Source: Lentisphaerota bacterium (GTDB taxonomy: Bacteria; Verrucomicrobiota; Kiritimatiellia; CAIQIC01; Lenti-01). From it: a stretch of 32,199 bases of DNA. The notes under the pieces are model-generated. The model ran no database searches and was not told where the DNA came from. It saw only the letters and a list, made by a program, of their open reading frames with translations. Shown in pieces: positions 1 to 7,783 of the stretch. Made by a program: the position numbers and the translations under genes. Where the stretch lies: positions 1 to 32,199 of the forward strand of contig JAAZFE010000068.1 in the NCBI GenBank assembly GCA_012511885.1, in the 5' to 3' direction. Within the stretch, counting starts at the first letter, position 1. Each line of letters starts with the position of its first letter.

Positions 1-320
1 GCCGCTTGATCATTTGGCTTGCCCCGCCCTCCGCTCCGCGAGAATGGGCTCACCCAAAGCTCGTCGGAGCGGAGCGGAGGGCGGGCGGTGGTTTTGGTGA
101 AGAAACCATAAAATTTTACGAAGAACCTTTTTTAGCCCCATTTTCGTCGGCAGCTGCCGACTGTTCCCAGGCGCGTTAGCGCCTGCTCCCATGCTTCCAT
201 GCTCCATGCTCGCCGCAAAGCGGCGTCGCGCCAGCGCCCAACCAAGCACCAAGCACAAAGAACCAAGCACCAAGCACCAAGCACAAAGCACACGCCGCGC
301 AGCGGCTCCCCCGCTGGCCC
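1..320. repeat. Non-coding gap made of hairpins and 7-bp arrays
   Basis: No gene is supported here. The stretch holds, in order: a 15-bp perfect inverted repeat (24-38 with 70-84), a 16-bp palindrome (146-161, GTCGGCAGCTGCCGAC), a hairpin AGGCGC-GTTA-GCGCCT (169-184), a degenerate 7-bp array of CATGCTC type (184-210), the hairpin CGCCGC-AAA-GCGGCG (211-225), a CAAGCAC heptamer array (241-292) and a second GCCGC-GCA-GCGGC hairpin (294-306). It lies just downstream of the leftward gene ending at 321, so one of the hairpins may end that transcript, but none has a clear T-run. Confidence 0.7.
241..292. repeat. Heptanucleotide tandem array (CAAGCAC)
   Basis: About seven consecutive 7-bp units: CAAGCAC with variants AAAGAAC and AAAGCAC. 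The register is kept at exactly 7 bp throughout. It is flanked on both sides by GCCGC...GCGGC hairpins. The same unit recurs in reverse at 21628-21660 and forward at 27391-27420. Confidence 0.8.
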
Positions 321-1817
321 TTACGGATGCACCGTCGCGTCGTACGGATTGGTTCCCGCTTGGAACTCCTCGTCATTTGTGAACCCGTCGCCGTCAAGGT
401 CGTCGTCCGGCTCCGTCCCCGGGTCGCCCGGGGTCACATTATACTGCAACAGAAATTCCTCATAAGCCGTCCAATCCGGCGCCACATAGGGCGCGATGGT
501 GACGTTGTCCACGTTCACGCGCGAGTCGCCCGAACCCAAATCCAGCCGGATCCGCACATGCAGCGCCGTGTTGATCCCCACCGGCACCTCATAATAGGTC
601 AGCGCGTCCGCGCGCGCGCTCACCCGCCCCACCTCGAACCAGGCATTGCCCTCGAGAGTTTCCGCCACCTCCACCACCAGGGTCGATCCGGTCCGCGGCT
701 CTTCTGGCTCGTGATACATCGCGTGCTGGAAGGAAATCAACCCCACGCCCATCCCCGGCAGCAGTTTGTCCTGCGAAGTCATGCTCGGCGGGAAAAAGGT
801 ACCGAACCGCCCCGAACGCAGGCCGTTTTTGGGATCATTGGCCGCTTCGCCAATGATCACCTGGTCCAGCAGCCAGGGAGTGCCGCTCAAATTGACCACC
901 TCGGCCGCGCTGCCGGTCTTGACTTCGTTGGCATTGTCAAAAGTAACTTCCAGCGATCCCTCCGGCAGATATTCCGTCACCAGAATGTCAAGACTCTTGG
1001 ACACGCTGCCGTATTGGTTGGTCGCCGTCACCGCCAGCGCATAGGTCTGGCCCTCGTCCGCCGCCGCCGGCCGGAAATAGAACACCGAATTGGAAAAACT
1101 TGCCGGCCCCGCCGCGCCCGGGTCAAACGACCACGACGAAATCCCGCTGCCCCCCATGGGGAACAACGACACCGCCACCTCCAGCAGATTGCTCACATGC
1201 ACCTGCACCCCCGTGCCGGGCCTGAACGTGATGGCTGGCGGCTCCGCCGTCGAGACCGCCTCACCGTAAATCTTCAGTGTGTTGGCCTGAATGCGCCAGT
1301 TGCCGCCGCTTCCTTTCGCCTTGTAGCCATAAAACCTGACTTTGAACGTCTGCCCGTCCGACACTACGATGTTCAGGTCGGGTATTGAATGGCTGCGAAT
1401 GCTCGTGTTGTCCGGAATATCCCCGCTCGCCAGCTGGTCGTAAGTTGCAAAATTGTTCAACGAGGCACGGACGACATACGCCAGTGGCCCGGTGCCGGAA
1501 CGATACTCGCCGAAATCAATCTGGCTGATCATCAGCCCGTGCCCGGCATTGGGCGTCAGGCTCACCTCGAAATAATCCGTCAAATCCACCACGTTGTTTG
1601 GGGTCCAGCTGTTGGCATAGCCCCCGTTGACGCCATAGGTGATCGAACCAATTCCCGATCCGCCCGTAAAATTGCCCACCGTCACCTTGCCCGATTCATC
1701 CGTCACCCCGGCCCCGTTCGCGGTCAGTTCCCACTCCCCCAGCACCGCCCCCCGGCTCACGGCCGCAACGCCCAACACGAGCGCCCAGGCCAAACTCAAT
1801 ACTATTCGCCGTTTCAT
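321..1817 (-). CDS. Secreted multi-module protein with C-terminal Ca-loop (498 aa)
   Basis: Residues 1-24 form a signal peptide (MKRR, hydrophobic core, cleavage near SRGA). Residues about 24-190 are a beta-rich module resembling the N-terminus of the 1509-aa protein encoded at 22436-26965: both begin with G/AEWE, then V/ESLT-type strands, and seem to share an ancestor. An Ig-like segment follows (about 195-285), then a second beta-rich module (290-445) ending in RVNVDNVTIAP, a pattern common to jelly-roll ligand-binding modules. The last 25 residues contain DLDGDGFTNDEEFQAGTNP, a thrombospondin-3/dockerin-like calcium loop often found at the end of PVC secreted proteins. The start is supported by GGGAG about 8 nt upstream of the ATG. 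It is divergent from the 1701-aa gene. The substrate is unknown; no catalytic domain was recognised. Probably exported through Sec to the cell surface or outside. Confidence 0.85.
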   Translation of the reverse strand: MKRRIVLSLAWALVLGVAAVSRGAVLGEWELTANGAGVTDESGKVTVGNFTGGSGIGSITYGVNGGYANSWTPNNVVDLTDYFEVSLTPNAGHGLMISQIDFGEYRSGTGPLAYVVRASLNNFATYDQLASGDIPDNTSIRSHSIPDLNIVVSDGQTFKVRFYGYKAKGSGGNWRIQANTLKIYGEAVSTAEPPAITFRPGTGVQVHVSNLLEVAVSLFPMGGSGISSWSFDPGAAGPASFSNSVFYFRPAAADEGQTYALAVTATNQYGSVSKSLDILVTEYLPEGSLEVTFDNANEVKTGSAAEVVNLSGTPWLLDQVIIGEAANDPKNGLRSGRFGTFFPPSMTSQDKLLPGMGVGLISFQHAMYHEPEEPRTGSTLVVEVAETLEGNAWFEVGRVSARADALTYYEVPVGINTALHVRIRLDLGSGDSRVNVDNVTIAPYVAPDWTAYEEFLLQYNVTPGDPGTEPDDDLDGDGFTNDEEFQAGTNPYDATVHP

Positions 1818-1989
1818 GCGTCATTCTCCCGATAGAGGTTTGAGAACGCCCCTACCATACTGCCGCCGTCCCCAAGAATCCACCAAAAACATCACCGCCG
1901 CCCACAATCCGCCAACTCTTGCTTGCCAGCCCACCACCCCCGGAGTATGGTTTGGACTGGGAAAAACCCCTCGGAGTGTGAGGTCAACG
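1818..1989. promoter_or_regulatory. Divergent intergenic region between two secreted-protein genes
   Basis: The two genes flanking this 172-bp gap are transcribed away from each other, so both promoters should lie here. I could not assign a convincing -35/-10 pair. The rightward gene has GAGGT 6 nt before its ATG and the leftward gene has GGGAG about 8 nt before its ATG. The promoter role is inferred from geometry only. Confidence 0.5.
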
Positions 1990-4900
1990 ATGAAGCATAA
2001 AGTTGGGATTGCGGGAACCATCATGGCCCTGATGACGCTGGCGGCTCACGCCCAGTCGTCGTCCTATGCCTCCATGGCCGTGCCCGGCTCCCACAACGGG
2101 TGGAGCACCACCCCCACCATGGTCAAAAAGGCCGACTACACCTGGGTGGGCACCCAAACCCTCGCCACCGCCAACGGCGAGTTCAAGTTCGCCGCCAACG
2201 GGGGCTGGACCGACAACTGGGGCGGCAACTTCACCGTTCAGCACCCCCCCGCCTGGAACGCCGGCAGTCTTGGCCCCAGTCATGCCGCCAACATCTCCTA
2301 CTTCGACATCACCCCCGGCCAATATGTGTTCACCTTTTACGAGCAGACCCTTGCTTTCGACATGGTGCCCCTCACCGCCGCCGCCAAACCCAATGCCGTC
2401 CAGATCATCGGCTCCTTCAACGGCGATGGCGCCACCCCGGTTGGCACCATGACCAACATCTCCGGCGACACCTGGGAAACCATCTTCGAGCTCAACCAGG
2501 GCGCGGACTTCCTCGTGAAGGTCACCTCCTCCTCCGGCGCCACCACCCGCGGCGCGCTGCTGCCTGCAACCATCACCACCGTCCCCTTCGCCAACGGCAA
2601 TCCGGCCGCCGCCTCCCGCTACACGCTCGACACCATCAGCGGCCTCTATCAGTTCACCTACAACTCGAAATCGAACCTCTTCGACATCATCCGCATCCGC
2701 ACCAACGCCTTCCTGCTCAGTTCGGTCTCCGCGGTCGGCAGCTTCGTCGCCGGCAATCCGCCCGACGTCAACCTCGAGAAAGTCGGTGACACCCTCTGGC
2801 AGGCCGATTTCGTGGTCACCAACACCTCGAACTTCACCCTCGCCTTCATCGGACGCGACGCCACCGACGACATCGGCCGCTACTGGGGCCTGGACGCCGC
2901 GGCCTCCACCAACCACCCCGCCAGCGGCTACATGCTCTCCTCGGATGAAAACCCCCTCGCCGACCTCACCGTCAACAGCGTGCAGCCCGGCAACTACCGC
3001 ATCGCCCTCGACACCCGCAGCGGCGCCTATGTCATCCAGCAGCGCTATAGAATCCCCGGCCCCATCAACCTGGTCACCAACCCCTCCTTCGAAAACGTCT
3101 CCGGCGGCATCCCCGCCGGCTGGGACGTCTATCACGCCACCAGCGGCGACTTCGCGGACTTCGGCGCCCGCTCCGGCTCCCGCTGCGGCGTCCTCATGCG
3201 CAAAACCGATGAAAACGACTGGGACCTGGGCAACTTCGACCAAACCACCGCCACCCTCCCCATCAACTCCTCGGGCAGCCTCTTCCGGGTCTCCGCCGCG
3301 CTGCGCACCAAAGGCGACTGGCAAGCCGACCTCGTGCGCGTCATCATCGAATGGAAAGACGGCGACACCACCATCGGCGAAGCCGCCGTCGAAGCCACCG
3401 AGCTCTCCGAACGCTGGACCGTCCACACCGTCGAAACCACCGTTCCGCGCGACGGCCTCGCCGCCAAAATCCTCATCAAATACGACGGCGACCCCGGCAC
3501 CGGCTTCCTGCTCGTGGACGATGTCGAAGCCCGCTTCGCCGCCTCCCGCGCCCAGAACTTCGACAGCTGGGGCAAATTCAACTCCTTCCAGAGAATCAAT
3601 CCCGACTGGGAAGCCACCAGCGGCAAGGCCATCCTCAACCGCCAGGCCAGCTCCCCCACCGGCGGCGTGGTCATCTCCAAATACATCGAAGGCACCGGCA
3701 ACAACAAAGCCATCGAAATCTATAACGGAACCGGCAGCGACATTGATCTCGGTGGGACCAACAACTACGCCCTCTATCAATACAACAACGGCTCCGCCGC
3801 CATCTCCGCCACCATCCCCCTGACCGGCATCCTCCGGGCCGGCGAAACCCTCGTCGTGGGCCGTCCCGACGGCCCCCCCGCCTACGCCCCCAACCCCACC
3901 ATCAAAAACTCCCCCAATTTCCTCCCCCACAAGGACCTCACCTTCAACGGCGACGACGTCATCGTCCTGCGCAAGGGCGGAGCGGCCACCCAACCCATCG
4001 ACCGCGTCGGACGCACCGGCGGCCACAACCAGCCCGGCAGCCTCCTCGCCTACTTCATGACCGACCACACCCTCCACCGCAAACCCCATATCCTCTGGGG
4101 CAACACCACCGCCGCTGGCGGCGCGTTCTCTCTCGGCGAATGGGACATCCATCCCAAGGACACCTTCCTCGAACTCGGCTACCACTTCTTCGCCATTGAC
4201 GACCCCAACGCGCCCTACATCCCCACCGGCTACTGCCTCATGCTCAACACCAACGCCGCCCTCATCAGCCCCGAGTTCGACGACGGCATCGGCGACATCT
4301 CCTTCTACGCCCGCGTCGAAGGCTCCGGCAGCGGCTCCGACATCACCCTCGTGCTCGAAACCGCCACCTCGCTGGTGCTCACCAACTGGACCCCCCTGGA
4401 CACCTTCACCCTCCCCGTCACCCAGACCAACTTCCAGCGCTTCTCCACCTTCACCTCCCAGCCCGACCAGGCCGTCCTGCGCATCCGCCACGTGGCCGAC
4501 GGCACCACCAACCGCGTCTGCCTCGACGATGTCCTCGTCGAGCAGGCCTACCTCGTGCGCCGCTCCGAAAACTTCAACGAGTGGACCAACTATCTCGGCG
4601 CCCCCATCGGCGCCTACACCCGCTCGGAATGGTCAATCCGGAGCGGCACCGTCGGCCTCGGCCCCCGCGAAAGCCCCAGCGCGTTCATCTATCCCGACGC
4701 CGGCGCGGTCACCACCCCCACCTTCGAAAGCGGGGTCGGCAACCTCTCCTTCGTCCTCGGCAACATCGTCGGCGAATTCGGCGAAGTCCGCGCCGAAATC
4801 CACACCTCCACCAACAACTGGGCCACCTGGGTCACCAACGACACTGTCGGCTTCGTCGGCCACGCCTCCTCCAACATCACCGCGACCTTCAACGTGTCCG

Positions 4901-7095
4901 TCTTCCTCCCCGGCAAGGCCGCCGCGCGCATCTCCGCCAACGGCTCGCCCCATCCCTTTGCGGTGGACAACGTCCGGGTGGACATCCCCGCCGTTTCGCG
5001 CACGCTGACCTTCAACGAACTCACCCCCACCACCACCCCCAGCTACAAAACATTCATCCAGGACGGCTGGGACTGCACCGATATCTCCATCGTGGCCGAT
5101 GCCGGACTGGCCAGCGGCAATGCCGGACTCATGCGCAACGGCATCATCATCAGCCCTTACATCGAGGACATGGGCGCCATCTCCTTCACCTACAAACTCT
5201 CCCAGTACAGTGGCGACGATACCAGCCGCCTCAAAGTCGAGCTGAGCCCCAACGGCCAGACCTGGACCACCATCGCCGCCGCCCTGACCCCTCCCGCCAA
5301 CGCCCAGGAATACTACTACTTCAACACCAACGCCAACTTCCATTATCTGCGCATCACCCAGACCACCAGCGGCAGGCGCATCCTCATCGATGACATCAAC
5401 ATCCGCCAGCCCGCCCCCCTGCCCTCCTGCAGCATCACCGCCGGACTCTCCCCCTCCGCGCCCGCCCCCAACGAGGGCTTCCACCTCGTGGCTGAAGTCA
5501 TCGCCCAGAACGGCGCGGACATCCTCTCCGTCACCGGCCGCTACCGCATCGCCGCCGGCGGGTGGAAAGCCACCAACCTGGTCCGCACCGGCTTCAGCAC
5601 CTTCAGCACCGAACACCTCCTCCCGCCCCAGTCCGCGGGCACCAAGGTCACCTTCTACGCCACCGTCACCTACGCCGGCCCCGGTGCCGCCCCCGGCTCC
5701 TCCACCTACACCACCAACACCATCTTCTCCACCACCAACGTCATCACCATCATGTCCGTCAAGAAGGGTACCGTCTGGATCAACGAAATCTTCTACGCCC
5801 CCTACGAAGGCGAAGAAGGCGGCGGCGGCATCTGGGGCGACACCCCCTACAATCACGAGTTCGTCGAAATCTGCGGCGTGGCCGGCACCCAAATCGGCGG
5901 CTGGCAACTCGAACTCCTCTTAGCCTCCGCCTCGGACATCGCCAAAAACGGCGGTGTGGCCCGCTACGCCACCTACACCATCCCCGCCAATACCGCCATC
6001 AGCAACACGGCCGACGGCTACGGCTTCTACGTCATCGGCGACCAGGAACTGCTCGACGACGGTGAAAAAGTCAACCAGGTCCTCACCACCCTGGTCCCCG
6101 CCGCCGTCAATCCCTATGCCGCCGGCGACCTCGACCACATCCGCGACCCCTCCGGCATCATCCGCCTCCTCGACGACCGCACCAATATCGTTTACTCCCT
6201 CTCCTACGGCGCCTACTCCTCCGGCTCCGACCGCCTCCCCGTCTCCCAGGACCCCACTGGTGACAATACCGAATCCCTCTCCATCACCGGCAACGGCTCG
6301 AAATACGGCGACTTCACCTGGGGCGAAGGCGCCCTCACCATCGGCGACCCCAACACCGGCCAAATCCTCACCCCCGAGCAGGGCCTGCCCCTGATGCCCG
6401 CCTGGCACGACCCCGAAGCGCTTGCCCAGACCCAGTTGCAGGGCATCTTCCACCTCATAGACCCGTCCCCCGCCGTGCAGTCCCGGGCTCTCTTCATCCA
6501 CTACGGCTACTCCAATCTGGAGTTCCCTACCTACGCCGCCCTGGGCGGCAAGCTCCATTACCGCAAACAAGGCGAGGCAACCTGGTCCACCCAGAACAAG
6601 ATCGCCGACTTCCCCGGCAACTACGACACCAACGACAGTGGCTACGCCTACGCGCAGCTGGCACCCATCCCCGCCTACACCTACCACCGTCTCGACACCT
6701 TGGAATACGTCATCGAAGTGCCCCCCTACAGCGGCTCCGGATACGACACCGCCTACCTCGGCGTGGACATTGACGGCGTCAGCGCCGCCTACGAAACCCT
6801 CGACGAAGCCAAACTCTACCCCTTCCGCTACACCTTCCCCATCGGCGACACCATCGAAATCACCCGGATGGCCTACACGCCCACCAACATGCTCTTCGAG
6901 ACCGACGGCAACGACACAATAGACCCCATCAACAACTTCCGGATTCGTTCCACCACCAGCCTCACCAATCCCCCCGCCAACTGGGACATCATCCCCACCC
7001 ACACCAACGCCCGCACCAACGAGCAAAACTACATCACCATCCCGCGCCCCGCCGGCCCCAACCGCTTCTTCGCCGTCGAGCCCCTCTGGCCATAA
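1990..7095 (+). CDS. Large secreted protein: starch-binding-like modules plus two lamin-tail domains (1701 aa)
   Basis: The start chosen is the ATG at 1990, with GAGGT 6 nt upstream. It opens a clean signal peptide (MKHKVGIAG...LAAHAQ); the open frame further upstream lacks such features. Residues about 24-125, 130-235 and 240-345 look like three successive starch-binding or SusE/glycogen-binding-like modules (NGWSTT...W.G...FKFAANGGW, then 'IGSFNGDG' and 'VGSFVAGN'). About 350-540 is a carbohydrate-binding-like module beginning TNPSFE. About 559-665 is a lamin-tail domain (VVISKYIEGTGNNKAIEIYN) and about 1260-1430 a second one (VWINEIFYAP...HEFVEI). The middle has repeated jelly-roll segments ending in 'LLVDDV', 'CLDDVLVE', 'AVDNVRV' and 'LIDDINI'. 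The C-terminus (about 1630-1701, ending FFAVEPLWP) resembles tails of other PVC secreted proteins. It is the only rightward gene in the window. Likely a surface or secreted polysaccharide-binding protein; no enzyme active site was seen. Confidence 0.88.
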   Translation: MKHKVGIAGTIMALMTLAAHAQSSSYASMAVPGSHNGWSTTPTMVKKADYTWVGTQTLATANGEFKFAANGGWTDNWGGNFTVQHPPAWNAGSLGPSHAANISYFDITPGQYVFTFYEQTLAFDMVPLTAAAKPNAVQIIGSFNGDGATPVGTMTNISGDTWETIFELNQGADFLVKVTSSSGATTRGALLPATITTVPFANGNPAAASRYTLDTISGLYQFTYNSKSNLFDIIRIRTNAFLLSSVSAVGSFVAGNPPDVNLEKVGDTLWQADFVVTNTSNFTLAFIGRDATDDIGRYWGLDAAASTNHPASGYMLSSDENPLADLTVNSVQPGNYRIALDTRSGAYVIQQRYRIPGPINLVTNPSFENVSGGIPAGWDVYHATSGDFADFGARSGSRCGVLMRKTDENDWDLGNFDQTTATLPINSSGSLFRVSAALRTKGDWQADLVRVIIEWKDGDTTIGEAAVEATELSERWTVHTVETTVPRDGLAAKILIKYDGDPGTGFLLVDDVEARFAASRAQNFDSWGKFNSFQRINPDWEATSGKAILNRQASSPTGGVVISKYIEGTGNNKAIEIYNGTGSDIDLGGTNNYALYQYNNGSAAISATIPLTGILRAGETLVVGRPDGPPAYAPNPTIKNSPNFLPHKDLTFNGDDVIVLRKGGAATQPIDRVGRTGGHNQPGSLLAYFMTDHTLHRKPHILWGNTTAAGGAFSLGEWDIHPKDTFLELGYHFFAIDDPNAPYIPTGYCLMLNTNAALISPEFDDGIGDISFYARVEGSGSGSDITLVLETATSLVLTNWTPLDTFTLPVTQTNFQRFSTFTSQPDQAVLRIRHVADGTTNRVCLDDVLVEQAYLVRRSENFNEWTNYLGAPIGAYTRSEWSIRSGTVGLGPRESPSAFIYPDAGAVTTPTFESGVGNLSFVLGNIVGEFGEVRAEIHTSTNNWATWVTNDTVGFVGHASSNITATFNVSVFLPGKAAARISANGSPHPFAVDNVRVDIPAVSRTLTFNELTPTTTPSYKTFIQDGWDCTDISIVADAGLASGNAGLMRNGIIISPYIEDMGAISFTYKLSQYSGDDTSRLKVELSPNGQTWTTIAAALTPPANAQEYYYFNTNANFHYLRITQTTSGRRILIDDINIRQPAPLPSCSITAGLSPSAPAPNEGFHLVAEVIAQNGADILSVTGRYRIAAGGWKATNLVRTGFSTFSTEHLLPPQSAGTKVTFYATVTYAGPGAAPGSSTYTTNTIFSTTNVITIMSVKKGTVWINEIFYAPYEGEEGGGGIWGDTPYNHEFVEICGVAGTQIGGWQLELLLASASDIAKNGGVARYATYTIPANTAISNTADGYGFYVIGDQELLDDGEKVNQVLTTLVPAAVNPYAAGDLDHIRDPSGIIRLLDDRTNIVYSLSYGAYSSGSDRLPVSQDPTGDNTESLSITGNGSKYGDFTWGEGALTIGDPNTGQILTPEQGLPLMPAWHDPEALAQTQLQGIFHLIDPSPAVQSRALFIHYGYSNLEFPTYAALGGKLHYRKQGEATWSTQNKIADFPGNYDTNDSGYAYAQLAPIPAYTYHRLDTLEYVIEVPPYSGSGYDTAYLGVDIDGVSAAYETLDEAKLYPFRYTFPIGDTIEITRMAYTPTNMLFETDGNDTIDPINNFRIRSTTSLTNPPANWDIIPTHTNARTNEQNYITIPRPAGPNRFFAVEPLWP

Positions 7096-7107
7096 CCCGC
7101 GCCGAAA

Positions 7108-7333
7108 GGTAGGAGCCTGTCCGCCTCGGGAGGAACGCATCGTCCCGCCCATGCGGGACGTCCGTGGCCCGATCCCGCACGTGCGGGATGGGACATAGAA
7201 AAAATGGTTTGAGAGCTTCCCGCACAACCTGGGCCTTGCCGTATCCCGCATAAACTTTTCGAGCGCCTTTTTTCTTCGCTGCGTCCCGCATGATCGGGAT
7301 GCATCGCGGACGCCTCGGCGATGCGTCCCTACC
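7108..7333. repeat. Diverged GGTAGGGACGC-type inverted-repeat element
   Basis: The right end (7307-7333) is identical over 27 bp to the right arms at 14576-14604 and 21954-21980. The left end (from 7108, GGTAGGAG) is degenerate. Inside are two strong hairpins, CGTCCCGC-CCAT-GCGGGACG (7141-7160) and the 18-bp palindrome ATCCCGCACGTGCGGGAT (7172-7189), and the shared word ACATAGAAAAAA. It lies directly downstream of the 1701-aa gene, so the hairpins could also help end its transcript. Confidence 0.6.
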
Positions 7334-7510
7334 CAAAACCCCGCTTTCCCCCACCTCTTCTTGCTCCTTTGCTCCCCTGCTCCATGCTCGCCGCGCAGCG
7401 GCGTCCCCCCCCCCCCGCTTGCGTTCCTTTTGCGCCTCTCGCGTCGTTTGCGTTAAAATTGTCCCCCCTTCTTGCTCCCCTGCTCCATGCTCGCCGCGCA
7501 GCGGCGCCCC

Positions 7511-7548
7511 TTGAATGTTGGATGTTGAATATTGAATATTGAATATTG
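7511..7548. repeat. Heptanucleotide tandem array (TTGAATA/G)
   Basis: Five full units in strict 7-bp register (TTGAATG, TTGGATG, then three TTGAATA) plus a partial unit. It starts five bases after a CGCCGC-GCA-GCGGCG hairpin and its GCCCC tail. Confidence 0.8.
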
Positions 7549-7783
7549 CGTCTTCCAAAAAAAATTCCCGTTCATGGCCTTCTTGTTTTGGGCGAAAAAT
7601 CTTTCGCCCCTACCGCTCCCCCCCCCGCTTGCGTTCCTTTTGCGCCTCTCGCATCGTTTGCGTTAAAATTGTCCCCCCTTCTTGCTCCCCTGCTCTATGC
7701 TCCCTGCTCGCCGCGCAGCGGCGCCCCCCCTTCCACATTCCACCTTGCACCTGGCACCGCGGCGGCTCCGCCGCCGCCCGCCG

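Larger units (their letters stand above)
7096..7783. repeat. Non-coding gap (688 bp) of composite repeats
   Basis: No gene is supported. Contents in order: a diverged copy of the GGTAGGGACGC-bounded element (7108-7333); the block CCCAAAACCCCGCTTTC... that follows the same element at 14605; heptamer-like TGCTCC arrays; the hairpin CGCCGC-GCA-GCGGCG three times (7389-7403, 7492-7506, 7709-7723); a run of 12 C at about 7405; the word GCGTCGTTTGCGTTAAAA (7441-7458) and a one-mismatch copy (7651-7668); and a TTGAATA heptamer array (7511-7548). A GC-rich hairpin GCGGCGG-CT-CCGCCGC lies at 7758-7774, just past the end of the pseudopilin operon, without a T-run. Confidence 0.75.

Noticed and set aside
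1984-4491. Long open frame on the minus strand opposite the 1701-aa gene
   Set aside because: Gly/Val/Glu-rich low-complexity translation with no domain; it is the antisense shadow of a GC-rich coding strand.
4633-5907. Second long minus-strand frame opposite the 1701-aa gene
   Set aside because: Same composition as other antisense shadows and entirely inside a well-supported gene.
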